Part shown: positions 53,371 to 61,888 of the stretch, piece after piece
Position numbering within the stretch: the first letter of the stretch is position 1
Layout of the letters: each line of letters begins with the position of its first letter
NCBI GenBank assembly: GCA_021803035.1
Contig: JAJZME010000058.1
Location: 1 to 64,000, forward strand
Length of the DNA stretch: 64,000 nucleotides
Direction: 5' to 3'
DNA from: Acidobacteriota bacterium
GTDB lineage: Bacteria > Acidobacteriota > Terriglobia > Terriglobales > Acidobacteriaceae
The notes under the pieces: generated by a model
Told to the model about the DNA's origin: nothing
The model's database searches: none
Seen by the model: only the letters and a program-made list of their open reading frames with translations
Made by a program: the position numbers and the translations under genes

Positions 53371-53420
53371 AGCTAGCCGAGTTAGTGGCGAGTTAGCGGG
53401 TTGGCGAGCCGGCAAGGTAG
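53371..53420. repeat. REP-like intergenic words
   Basis: GC-rich, partly repeated words (GAGTTAGTGGC, GAGTTAGCGGGTTGGC, GAGCCGGCAAGG) that share GTTAGCGGGTTGGC with the minus strand of the repeat at 28127-28180. It probably belongs to a dispersed intergenic repeat family. Confidence 0.4.
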
Positions 53421-53523
53421 CGGCTGCGCGCCTGGTGCGCGATCTTGTTTCTATTTTGATGGGAATGGCGAAAGTTATCTGCAACGCCAAGTAGTTGAGA
53501 AAGCGAACTTTTTGAATGCAGGC

Positions 53524-54085
53524 ACTTGACATGTCAAGCCCCATGCGCCTCAACTTATGCAAATTAATCAACTTACGTTTGCAGGTAATTTCCGCTCCAT
53601 CGCCCACAATAGAACCATTGGCGCTCCCACGCGCCTCCAACGGAGAACATGAGCATGATGAAGCCAATTCCGCCTGCATCTCAAGACCCAGCCAACCCGC
53701 CCGATCCTGCCGAGCCTGTCGCCACCGGAAACCTGGCCGCTGCCCAGTGTGCGCAGGTCTATCAGCAGACCTACGAAGACGCCCGCCTTAAGGGCGCCAA
53801 CACCATCCAGGCCAAAGACAGGGCCGCCCGGAAATACCGCGCCGCCATGCCGGCCCCATCCGGCCGCGAAGGCATCCGCGACTTCATCGCCTGTATCGCG
53901 TACGGCGTGCTCATCGGCGCCGTCAGTACCAGGGAGTCCACGGCGCTTCTCTACGCCGCTCAAATCGCCCAGGGCGCGCTCCGCGAGCCCAGGGTTCCGG
54001 CCCCGAAGCGCCGCTGACCCACCCCCCCTTAAAATATTTTCTTTTCCACAGAAATCTTTGCAGTTAATTCTTTTCCGGCGAAACA
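53524..54085 (+). repeat. Small-ORF repeat element, complete copy
   Basis: The element starts near a perfect 14-bp palindrome CTTGACATGTCAAG (53524-53537), carries one small gene (53649-54017) and ends with an AT-rich tail (TATTTTCTTTTCCACAGAA, TTTGCAG). Both non-coding flanks are shared with the shortened copy at 37431-37690 while the coding centre is missing there. Conserved flanks of about 110 bp on each side are more than expected for a plain gene duplication and point to a mobile or amplified unit. Confidence 0.6.
53649..54017 (+). CDS. Small hypothetical protein of the repeat element
   Basis: A 122-residue protein not assigned to any known family here. The N-terminal 20 residues are Pro-rich; the middle (AAQCAQVYQQTYEDARLKGA, then NTIQAKDRAARKYRAAMP) is helical and charged; the C-terminal part (GREGIRDFIACIAYGVLIGA and TALLYAAQIAQGALREP) is amphipathic or mildly hydrophobic. 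An initiation-region helix of Gln/Lys/Arg type could bind nucleic acid, but no motif proves this. An AACGGAGAAC ribosome-binding region precedes ATG 53649. A remnant of the same gene lies at 37552-37614. Its function is unknown. Confidence 0.6.
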   Translation: MSMMKPIPPASQDPANPPDPAEPVATGNLAAAQCAQVYQQTYEDARLKGANTIQAKDRAARKYRAAMPAPSGREGIRDFIACIAYGVLIGAVSTRESTALLYAAQIAQGALREPRVPAPKRR

Positions 54086-54189
54086 TGATGAAATTTGCGA
54101 TGGACTGGCTGCTGGAATCTTGTTGGTCTTTGCGAACATGAATGGAACGTATCGAAGTTGCGGGCGGTCGGCTATAACAAAGCACAAGA

Positions 54190-54235
54190 TGCCTGCAGAC
54201 TCAAAGTAAATGCTTTCCGACTGAAGCTGCAGGCA
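54190..54235 (-). terminator. Inverted repeat downstream of the phosphoesterase gene
   Basis: TGCCTGCAG (54190-54198) and CTGCAGGCA (54227-54235) are a perfect 9-bp inverted repeat with a 28-nt loop that holds an AAAG/CTTT pair. It lies about 85 bp beyond the phosphoesterase stop. A terminator role is possible; there is no T run. Nothing else is seen in 54018-54320. Confidence 0.35.
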
Positions 54236-54320
54236 CCAATCTACTAAAGCTCATGGCATATGGGAATGGTGCTCTGAAGAAATGCGGTCGAAACTCCGAG
54301 CCGCGGCATCCTGTCAGACC

Positions 54321-57221
54321 TCAGTTCCCGTCATTGGCGAGAAAGCTGTCTACAGGTAACTTCCGGCTCTGTGCATAGCGCTGCAGGTAGTCCATTACCT
54401 GTGCGTAACTTTTTGCCCCCTTGCTGGCAATCCATTCCTGCCTCATCTGTTCCGGACCTGGAACCTTGAGTATGGACGTGGGACTGTAGATGTTCTCAGA
54501 TTGCAACTTCCCCAGACGCCCGCCGTGGGGATCGGTATGTTCCTTGAGCCAGGCAGGAGTCAGGATCTTTCCCACCGCCCCAGCCTCGCGTCGCAGCAAG
54601 AGCTGATTCGAACACTTTCCTGCGTTGAAGCCGACTTGTACCTGCATGGGAAGAAGCTTCGTAGTCGCATCGTCAGGATGGTTCGCCCAGATGCCGGGGA
54701 TGACAGTCGCATTCTGATCCCACTGCGACATGGGTGGAAGGCCGAGAATTGCTTCGATGGTCTTGACGATGTTGACCTGAGACAAAAGGTGCTGATCGAG
54801 GGCTCCTTGCCTGACCCACGGACCCACAGCCAGCCCCAGAGTGCGATGGGCGTTGATATGATCCGCGCCACTTTGCGCATCGTCCTCGGTCAGAAAAACC
54901 ACCATATGTTTCCATTCGGGAGTGGTTGAAAGGTAATGAATCAACTTGGCCGTGGCGTAGTCATTGTTGGCCACGTAGAAATCCGGCGTGTAGTAACATG
55001 CCTCCCGCCCGGCCGTGTGGTCATCTGGCAGCCAGATATACACGAAGTGTGGAAACCTGGCGCCGGAATGAGCCTCCAGCCACTTCTGCGCCTCTTTCTC
55101 GCGATAAGTGTCAAGGATCATCCGGTCCCACGAAGGATAGGACCCGGCGACATGCGCCTTCAGTTGAGCGCGTATGATCCCATCGCGTTCCCGGGTGATA
55201 TGCTCGCCGAAGTCTTCAAACGAAACGTCATGTTCGAGGAGATCGTTAAAAAGGTAAAGACGTTCCGGATAACTGATCCAGGGGTTGGTGAAACTCCCAA
55301 GTTTTTCGTAATAATGGTACGCATTTTGTCCATTTAACGCATCTGGCCGCAAAGCACCCGAACCGCCTGGTCCTGCAGTCCACAGCAGGCCTCGGTTGCT
55401 GTAATACTCCGGCCAGAGGCGCTGAACAACATCGGAATCCGACGCTCCGGCAACCCACTGGTGCCCCTGCGCGGTTACTTCTCCGTCGGCCATGAAGTTA
55501 ACCAAAAGCGCATTGTTATGGGCCAGGTAATAAAGATTTGGCAATTCCCTGGGACCGTAGAGATCCAGATGGGGATCGGCCCAGTGCCCCGCGGCCTTAT
55601 AGTCGCCAAAGTTCTCATCAAAAGTTTTGTTCTCGCGCAGAATAAAGACGACATACTTGATATGCTTGCGCAGCTCGGCGGTAGTCGAGGCGTTTTCCGA
55701 ATCGCGCCGGGCTCGCTGAGCCGTCGTGAACCCGTCGTCGCTAAGCGCCCGTTGCGTCCAAGCGCGCAAGTGAGCAGAGAGGGCGGATAACTCCACTTTC
55801 TGGACGACCCCGTGCATCATGTTGCCGATGTACTGATAATGGACATTAGGACCGGATCCCAGTCCTTTCGCGGAAACAACATAGAGAGATCTGTTGGCGA
55901 TTGTCAAAGCCGTCGGATACCAGGCTGTGGGGATAAGGCCGATCTCTTTCCCCGTTTTCACATCGATAACATCTATGTCGTTGTTTCCGGCGTTGGCCAC
56001 AAAGAGCTTTCCTGCGGCCACAGCCAGTCCGTCCGGATAACTTCCCGGCGCTGCACCGGGATAAGGGCTATCATCAATCGTCCGAACCGGGTGCATGGTT
56101 ACTACATCCACTTCGACAACCCGATCAACATTGGCGTCGGCTACGAACACGTCTGGACTATCAGGAAGCACGGCCAAAGCTGTGGGGTGCACGCCGGCTG
56201 CGGCACTGACGGGATTTACTGCCGGTCCAGTGGCGATACGCCCCAACACATGAAAGTCAGCCCGGTCGACTACTGTAACTCCGTTTGCGCCCCAATCGCT
56301 GACCACGAGGCGCTGGCCATGGTCCGCAAGCGCAACTGCAAAGGGATAGGGGCCGACATTCAGATAAGTGGTCTGTCCCGTGGCAAGATCGATGCGTGCC
56401 AGGCTGTTGGATAACATGCCGGTCACGAAGAGATGCTGATTGCCAGGACCGACTACCACCGAGTCGGGATAAAAGAGGTAGGGCTTCTGCTGGTCACCTT
56501 GATACTGGTAGGGATACTGGTCCTTGGGAAATGATTGCCATTGCAGGCTGTACTGGCGCGTTACCTGAAAATGCTTATCCCCTAAGCGGAAGGCCAGGAC
56601 TTTATCGGAAGCGCCACCGGTCGCATAAAAAAAACTATTGCTTCCCGCAGCGAGGCCTTGAAAGAGATCGTTGTGAGAAAGAATCGTGGTGTTGACTGGA
56701 TGCGGGTTGCTCTCCGCTGCAAGCGCGGCTTTCGCATTCGCGATTTTCGCAGAGGCGGTCTCCTTCGGAACATAAACCACCCCGGCAGCGCCGGCGTGTT
56801 TGGGACTGACGACAACGCCAGTGCCTCCTTTAGTCGCTTCAACTGTCAGCGTTTGTGGCTTTTTCCCGGGGAAGACCGCAAGGCGTGAAAGCCGCTTCAG
56901 GGTCTGGCTGTTGTAGAGTGTGATCGTCTGGAAGGGAGTGTCGCCATTTGCAAGTATTGCCACGCTCTTTCCGCCAGCAGCGATCATGGTCGGGAAGTTG
57001 GGAGTGCCATTGATGGTTCCGGCGGGTGACACCTTTCGCCCCGTGGGCAGAGTTGCGCTATAAGTCCCCTGATTCGCTGCTGAAATCGTGGCTGGTTCCC
57101 AGACGGCTTTCGATGGGCTATGCGTTCCTGCAAAAGCGCGCGGCCCACTCGGGAGAATGCACAGCGCGATGAGCAGTACGCCTCCCCGCCAATCTTGGGA
57201 TTGAAGTCCATGCGGTTTCAT
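54321..57221 (-). CDS. Secreted YVTN-type beta-propeller / phosphoesterase fusion
   Basis: A 966-residue exported protein. After a signal peptide (residues about 1-32) comes a seven-bladed beta-propeller region (about 60-470) with repeated blocks such as GNQHLFVTGMLSNSLARIDL and DGLAVAAGKLFVANAGNNDI. The second half (about 515-930) is a phosphoesterase-family (phospholipase C/acid phosphatase type) domain: YVVFILRENKTFDENFGDY, HNALLVNFMADGEV, WLPDDHTAG and LTEDDAQSGADHI. ATG 57221 has GGGGG eight bases upstream; the frame to 57389 lacks support. It follows a PHS-type transporter gene in the same direction, so release of phosphate from organic esters is a reasonable role; the substrate is not known. 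Confidence 0.88.
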   Translation of the reverse strand: MKPHGLQSQDWRGGVLLIALCILPSGPRAFAGTHSPSKAVWEPATISAANQGTYSATLPTGRKVSPAGTINGTPNFPTMIAAGGKSVAILANGDTPFQTITLYNSQTLKRLSRLAVFPGKKPQTLTVEATKGGTGVVVSPKHAGAAGVVYVPKETASAKIANAKAALAAESNPHPVNTTILSHNDLFQGLAAGSNSFFYATGGASDKVLAFRLGDKHFQVTRQYSLQWQSFPKDQYPYQYQGDQQKPYLFYPDSVVVGPGNQHLFVTGMLSNSLARIDLATGQTTYLNVGPYPFAVALADHGQRLVVSDWGANGVTVVDRADFHVLGRIATGPAVNPVSAAAGVHPTALAVLPDSPDVFVADANVDRVVEVDVVTMHPVRTIDDSPYPGAAPGSYPDGLAVAAGKLFVANAGNNDIDVIDVKTGKEIGLIPTAWYPTALTIANRSLYVVSAKGLGSGPNVHYQYIGNMMHGVVQKVELSALSAHLRAWTQRALSDDGFTTAQRARRDSENASTTAELRKHIKYVVFILRENKTFDENFGDYKAAGHWADPHLDLYGPRELPNLYYLAHNNALLVNFMADGEVTAQGHQWVAGASDSDVVQRLWPEYYSNRGLLWTAGPGGSGALRPDALNGQNAYHYYEKLGSFTNPWISYPERLYLFNDLLEHDVSFEDFGEHITRERDGIIRAQLKAHVAGSYPSWDRMILDTYREKEAQKWLEAHSGARFPHFVYIWLPDDHTAGREACYYTPDFYVANNDYATAKLIHYLSTTPEWKHMVVFLTEDDAQSGADHINAHRTLGLAVGPWVRQGALDQHLLSQVNIVKTIEAILGLPPMSQWDQNATVIPGIWANHPDDATTKLLPMQVQVGFNAGKCSNQLLLRREAGAVGKILTPAWLKEHTDPHGGRLGKLQSENIYSPTSILKVPGPEQMRQEWIASKGAKSYAQVMDYLQRYAQSRKLPVDSFLANDGN

Positions 57222-57490
57222 TCGATACCCCCTTAATCTTTCAGCATTACCGTACCGTGTTGGGAATAAGGTCACACCATCTGCTTGCTCCGAAGTCGAG
57301 GCCGGTCCCGCGCTGAATAGTCGTTCCCGATTTGAGCTACGCATGACTCCGGCAGATTGATGGCAGGACGTCGCCTGAGGCTTTCCCACATTCCGCGGGC
57401 GCGCCGCACATCTACGGACTGGCGCCAGACTGCGTTGCAGAGAAGTGCAGACGCGATCAGGCGTCAGACCAGGTTTCGCATCTCGTCGTG

Positions 57491-58912
57491 TCAGATCGAA
57501 GTGGACGAGAGATGGGATTCAGTTGCCGCCGAGAACTCCTCCTCGCGAGCGGCCTCTTCCAGGGATAGCCCCTTGGGTTCCCGGATGCAAATCATGGTGA
57601 GCACCAGGCCGACCATGGAGAAGAGGGAGGCGACCATCAGGGTCCGGTTGAGACCAAGGATGTGCAGCAGTACCGGGAAGATGAACGCCCCGATGAACGC
57701 GCCCACTTTCGCGGTTCCTGCCGAGAAGCCGTGGCCGGTTGTGCGCAGGTTCACCGGAAACAGTTCTGCCGACAGCAGGAACGTGGTGGTATTGGGACCG
57801 AACTCTGCGAAAAAGTACGAGATGCCATACACCAGCAGAAAAAGCCAGAGCACATTGGAGATTGCCGGGGCAACACCGATCAGCAGGAATGCAAGCCCCA
57901 TCATGAAAAATCCGAGAATCTGGAGTGTTTTATGGCCAATGCGATCCACCGTCAGGATGGCTAGGACATAGCCAGGGAATGCAGCCACGGCAAAAACCAG
58001 CAGGCTCATCGCCGTGCTCGCGATCAGATCCGCATGCGGGGCAATGTGCCGCATGATGAGGGGCGTTGAAATGGTATTGCCGTAGTACGCATAGTCGAAA
58101 ACAAACCATGTGCCAGCGGTCCCAAGCAGGGTAGTCAGGTAGTGTGCCAGAGGACGCGACACTTTGCGATCCTCTCCCTTGGCCATAGCCATGCCCAGGC
58201 TGAACGATGCCAGCTCACGGGCGGCCTCCTGTCCTTTGCCCTTGACGCGTGCCAGCCACCGGGGGGATTCCGGCAGGGTGCGGCGGATATAGATGACCAT
58301 GGCGGCGGGCAGCGCGCCCAGTCCGAGCATGATGCGCCAGGCGGCGGCGTGATTGACGCCGGCGGCAAGCAGGGTCAGAGCCACGATCGGGCCGGCGAGC
58401 AAGCCAAGCGCCTGGGCCGAAAACACCAGGCTCACCATGCGTCCACGCGAGTTGGTGTTGGCGTATTCGCTCATGAGTACCGCAGAGAGGGGATAATCGC
58501 CGCCGATACCGAGGCCCAGTATCACCCGGGCAACCAGCAGCGTGGAGACGCCAGGCGCAAGCGCTGAAAGAATGGCGCCAATGACCATCAAAAGCGCTTC
58601 CAGACCGTAAATCGCCTTGCGTCCAAAGATATCTGCGATGCGTCCGAACAGAAAAGCACCGACGAAGGTGGCAATGAGGGAAATCGAACCGATCAGGCCG
58701 ATCTCGGTGCCTGACAGGTGCCATTCATCCTTGATGAGCGTCAATGCCGTGCCGATGATGAACAGGTCATAGGCCGAGGTAAAGAACCCCATGCCGGCTG
58801 CGAACATCGCGCGCAGGTGAAACATGCTGAATTGTGCCCGGTTCAGGGCATCGGCAACGGTGTTTTCCACAGGTACCGCAGCGTCCTCACGCTTTGACCA
58901 TACGTGCTCCAT
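57491..58912 (-). CDS. MFS transporter, phosphate:H+ symporter (PHS) type
   Basis: A 473-residue, 12-helix transporter. The GMGFFTSAYDLFIIGTAL start of helix 1, the loop GRIADIFGRKAIYG and the helix 4 motif GLGIGGDYPLSAVLMSEYAN are characteristic of the PHS phosphate symporter group, as is LTTLLGTAGTWFVFDYAYYG in helix 7. A related sugar or aromatic-acid symporter is the alternative. ATG 58912 has GGAGG five bases upstream; the frame to 59023 is not used. It lies before the phosphoesterase gene on the same strand (269-bp gap), which suggests uptake of the phosphate that enzyme releases. Confidence 0.8.
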   Translation of the reverse strand: MEHVWSKREDAAVPVENTVADALNRAQFSMFHLRAMFAAGMGFFTSAYDLFIIGTALTLIKDEWHLSGTEIGLIGSISLIATFVGAFLFGRIADIFGRKAIYGLEALLMVIGAILSALAPGVSTLLVARVILGLGIGGDYPLSAVLMSEYANTNSRGRMVSLVFSAQALGLLAGPIVALTLLAAGVNHAAAWRIMLGLGALPAAMVIYIRRTLPESPRWLARVKGKGQEAARELASFSLGMAMAKGEDRKVSRPLAHYLTTLLGTAGTWFVFDYAYYGNTISTPLIMRHIAPHADLIASTAMSLLVFAVAAFPGYVLAILTVDRIGHKTLQILGFFMMGLAFLLIGVAPAISNVLWLFLLVYGISYFFAEFGPNTTTFLLSAELFPVNLRTTGHGFSAGTAKVGAFIGAFIFPVLLHILGLNRTLMVASLFSMVGLVLTMICIREPKGLSLEEAAREEEFSAATESHLSSTSI

Positions 58913-59568
58913 GAAGCCTCCGATCTTCGAGAAGCGGCCCGGGGCTGGAGACAGCTGGTCCGCGTTGATACCCGGGCTGGCAGGAACCCCGGACAAATGG
59001 TCAAGTCGACCCGACAGATGCATAATAATTTACTGCCGTCGTGTCCGGATCTGTGCCGGCAGCCAGTGTCTGCCGCCCGTCATCGCCGGGCACCGGAAGG
59101 AGAGGTTTTTCTCCTTCATCAGCCATCCTCCCTCGGGACCGGGTAGGCAAGGACTGCTGGCAGGCTGCGCGTAGGCAGTCCTAAACGTAGCCCCCCACAA
59201 CGCTGGCGAGTCCCTTCAGATTTCGGTTCATGGGCCTCTCATTCTTTCTCGGGTTGAGGGTCTCTCTTTTTTGTGAACAGAAGCGCTATAGTTCTGTTCC
59301 CGCATAGGCAGCCCTCGGCCGCGCGAATCCCGGAATCAACCGATTGCCGCCAGCCGCGGACAGCATCGCAAGAATATATGAATGCCTGACGAACGAAAGA
59401 TGAACGTTTGGTTAATGGGCAACCTACTTGCGAAAAGAGCCATGCGGTTGAAGAAAGGGGAGCATTGGAGGTTGCTCCCAGTGGAGGCGTAGCTTAACGG
59501 CAAGGAACACTTATAGAGAATCCGGAATTGGCCTCCTCAAACGGGGTCTGCGCCGCCCAGCGCGCCAG
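58913..59568. other. Intergenic region, no gene seen
   Basis: About 650 bp upstream of the transporter gene with no convincing frame. A Pho-box-like motif was looked for and not found. A tRNA-like 54-nt fold at 59483-59536 is discussed under rejected items. Confidence 0.5.
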
Positions 59569-59945
59569 TTAAGGCGGATCGATAGCCCGCACCGCGCTGG
59601 AGAAAAGCCCGAATTGCCTGGCTACGCGACAGGTCGCCGCGTTCTCGCAGGTTTGACCCACCGCATCCCCGAAGCGCTTGCTAAACGGCGCCTTTGAGAG
59701 CAGCAACGGTGCCTTTTCCGCCTCACACCGCGATCCGGGCAACGCACCCGGTACAGCTCCACGATCATCGTGGTACGGTACTGCGACCAGGGTAGAGCGT
59801 GCACCTCGCACTCATCACTCATAGCTGGCGACCTCCTTCTCCACCAGCTTGCCGCAGCCCGAACAGACCAACTGCTTGTTGGCTCGCCGGCGCCGCACCC
59901 AAAGCTTCAGTCGCTTGCTGCGTTCGTCAATTTCAGACCGGTACA
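59569..59945 (-). pseudogene. Broken ISL3-family transposase N terminus
   Basis: Three pieces in different frames on the minus strand join into the start of an ISL3-type transposase: RSEIDERSKRLKLWVRRRRA, then LVCSGCGKLVEKEVASYE (zinc finger) followed by stops, ALPWSQYRTTMIVELYRVRC, and PLLLSKAPFSKRFGDAVGQ followed by ARQFGLFSSAVRAID. At least two frameshifts and stops separate them and the catalytic DDE part is missing. It is an old insertion-sequence remnant. Confidence 0.72.
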
Positions 59946-60041
59946 CCTTGTACCCTTTGGGGGTCACGGAGTCCAATCCGGACAATGCTTCTGGAATAGG
60001 CAGGCATAGAATGCCCCGACACCCCTGTTCATCAACTCCAA

Positions 60042-61235
60042 TTACCAGGCATAGGTGGCTTCAATCGTTGGGGGTCCGGTCTTTCCATTGATTACGCTGA
60101 GCTTAAGGACGACCTCAATGTTTTTATTCCCTAACTTAGGCCCCAATCGCGCCTGCAAAGTTTGCATGTATTGAGGGCTTGTGACGAACTGAGTTGCAGC
60201 CTGTGTTCCGTTCCGTCCAAGTCCGGCCAGCACCACGGTCCATCCGTCGATAGCACGGTCATGGAACCGTGCGACTAATGCGTAATCGTTGGCGTTGGAG
60301 TAAGGTAGAGATTCGTTACGCTGCCAACGCAGTTGTGGCTGCGATTGGTCGACAATAGCTTCTTGTGTCCCAGGGAGGAAGTGGAACCTTAAAGGCTGCG
60401 TCAACCGTAAGGTCCATGAGGTGTTGTAGGCGCCCAGTAACACGACGGTATGACCGCGCAGAGCGGCTAAAGTCGTAGAAGCCGACGGTACCACGTGAAT
60501 CGAGGAGCCGAAGCGTGTGACGGTGTCGCCAATTTGTGCGATCGCACTGGAAATTTGCATGGACGTGAATGAGTAGTCAGCATTCTTATCAGCGGTTATT
60601 ACCCCGGAGTAATTACCACTTTTGAAGACCACTCCTCCCGTGCAAATCAGCATCGAATGCTGACCCTTCAAAACCGGGGCCCAGAATTCTCGCACGGGAT
60701 TACGGGATAAGACGGCGGCGTGGCTGCGCCACCAGAAAGCCGCAACGAACACCACGAAAATTGAAAGGGTAGCGATCACAGCGCGCGGATTGACCAGGAC
60801 GGGCTTCGAACGATTACGCAGCTGCTTTTCTTCCTTCGTTTCGCTCACGGCCGTAGCACTTAGTTTGCGATGAAACTCGGGAATATAGGATCCGGGAGGC
60901 AGGAGAATGCGGACATCGGAGGCGGTTTCCGATTCCGAGTAGTAAAGCAGCAGCCGCTTGCGAACCTCACTTGCTGTATAGCGAACCACCGTATCGGAGC
61001 TTGGTTCGTAAGTCAGCGGGCGGCCGAAGACCTCGGTTCCCAAGGTACGTTCCTTAAGCTGGTCAACTTTGCCTTCAAGCGTCTTCTCAACAACGTATCT
61101 CAGGAGGGCGGGGTAACGCTTGCTATTGCGGAATTGCGGGCTGTTCAGGATCTCTTGCAACGCACCGAGAACCGCATCCCGCTCTTCTTGAGATTGTGGA
61201 TGCCAGATCTCCGCGGCTCCATGATCCTTATCCAT
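60042..61235 (-). CDS. Membrane protein with acidobacterial winged-helix-like N domain
   Basis: A 397-residue protein in three parts. The cytoplasmic N-terminal domain (about residues 15-120) carries NSKRYPALLRYVVEKTLEGK, LKERTLGTEVFGRPLTYEP, DTVVRYTASEVRKRLLLYY and VRILLPPGSYIPEF, a module widespread in Acidobacteria at the front of TolB-like, TPR or cyclase proteins and thought to resemble a winged helix. A single transmembrane helix (about 150-170, VIATLSIFVVFVAAFWW) follows, then a periplasmic domain of about 210 residues with no family I recognise. ATG 61235 lies 11 bases after GAGGGG. A CadC-like membrane-bound regulator is one possible reading; DNA binding is not shown. Confidence 0.75.
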   Translation of the reverse strand: MDKDHGAAEIWHPQSQEERDAVLGALQEILNSPQFRNSKRYPALLRYVVEKTLEGKVDQLKERTLGTEVFGRPLTYEPSSDTVVRYTASEVRKRLLLYYSESETASDVRILLPPGSYIPEFHRKLSATAVSETKEEKQLRNRSKPVLVNPRAVIATLSIFVVFVAAFWWRSHAAVLSRNPVREFWAPVLKGQHSMLICTGGVVFKSGNYSGVITADKNADYSFTSMQISSAIAQIGDTVTRFGSSIHVVPSASTTLAALRGHTVVLLGAYNTSWTLRLTQPLRFHFLPGTQEAIVDQSQPQLRWQRNESLPYSNANDYALVARFHDRAIDGWTVVLAGLGRNGTQAATQFVTSPQYMQTLQARLGPKLGNKNIEVVLKLSVINGKTGPPTIEATYAW

Positions 61236-61739
61236 TGCCGCCAAAGCCCCTCATGAAGTATGAAGTATATAGAGATCTTAGCCAGACAGATTGAGAGTAC
61301 GCAAGGGAAAGTCGCCTGCTGATTTCGGCCTTAGCATTGGGTGATGTCTCCAGCGCCTGGCTGCGCCGTAATGGGTAGCAGTATGCTCTCCGGGATTGGT
61401 GCATGATCGGACAGGCGAAGGCCGCTATTGCAATCATTCGTTTTCCCGGAGATTCCAGCGGCCGGCCATGGTTCTTCCGGCGGCGCATTGTGGGCGAGTG
61501 AGCGCCACCTGCCGTGGCAGAAGCACCCACCGAGCCGGCCCCAAAGCGATTCACCCAGGGTGGTATCGCGGCCTTGTGCCCGGCAGAAAGGCTATGCCCG
61601 GTACTCCTGGTGGCATTGTGCACTCGATGTCTGTCCTTCGCCGGGATTATAGAAGAGCGATTCTAGGGAATACAAGATGGTTTGACACCGGGGCCAAAGC
61701 CGGCGTGGGGCAGGTGGGATGAGGGCCGGTCGAGTCCTC

Positions 61740-61763
61740 TGACGGTTGCAATCTGTTAGTCAC
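61740..61763. repeat. 24-bp direct repeat, copy 1
   Basis: The sequence runs TGACGGTTGCAATC then TGTTAGTCAC. It differs by one base from the copy at 61816-61839, 76 bp away. Both lie in the 640-bp gap before the GH2 gene and contain TTGCAA with partly symmetric TGAC/GTCA ends, which suggests a regulator-binding site. Nothing else was found in 61236-61888. Confidence 0.55.
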
Positions 61764-61815
61764 CGACCTGCCCTATGTCTGTATCGCACTGTTTTTGTAA
61801 GCAAATCCAGCCCTT

Positions 61816-61839
61816 TGACAGTTGCAATCTGTTAGTCAC
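61816..61839. repeat. 24-bp direct repeat, copy 2
   Basis: The sequence runs TGACAGTTGCAATC then TGTTAGTCAC. Its first bases complete a TTGACA hexamer (61815-61820), so a bound protein could cover a -35 site. In this copy ACAG and CTGT are symmetric around a 7-nt core. It lies 50 bp before the GH2 start. Confidence 0.55.
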
Positions 61840-61888
61840 TTGCCAATTGTGGATGAGTTTTGCATAAAAAGGTTTGCGAGTGTATGGA

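Noticed and set aside
49139..54320. Attachment-site duplication of the tRNA-Gln 3' end
   Set aside because: No second copy of the tRNA 3' sequence was noticed downstream in the window and no integrase gene is present.
59483..59536. A 54-nt tRNA-like fold (GGAGGC/GCCTCC ends with a GTAGCTTAACGGC D-arm-like part)
   Set aside because: It lacks an anticodon arm and T arm, so it is at best a tRNA remnant and may be chance.
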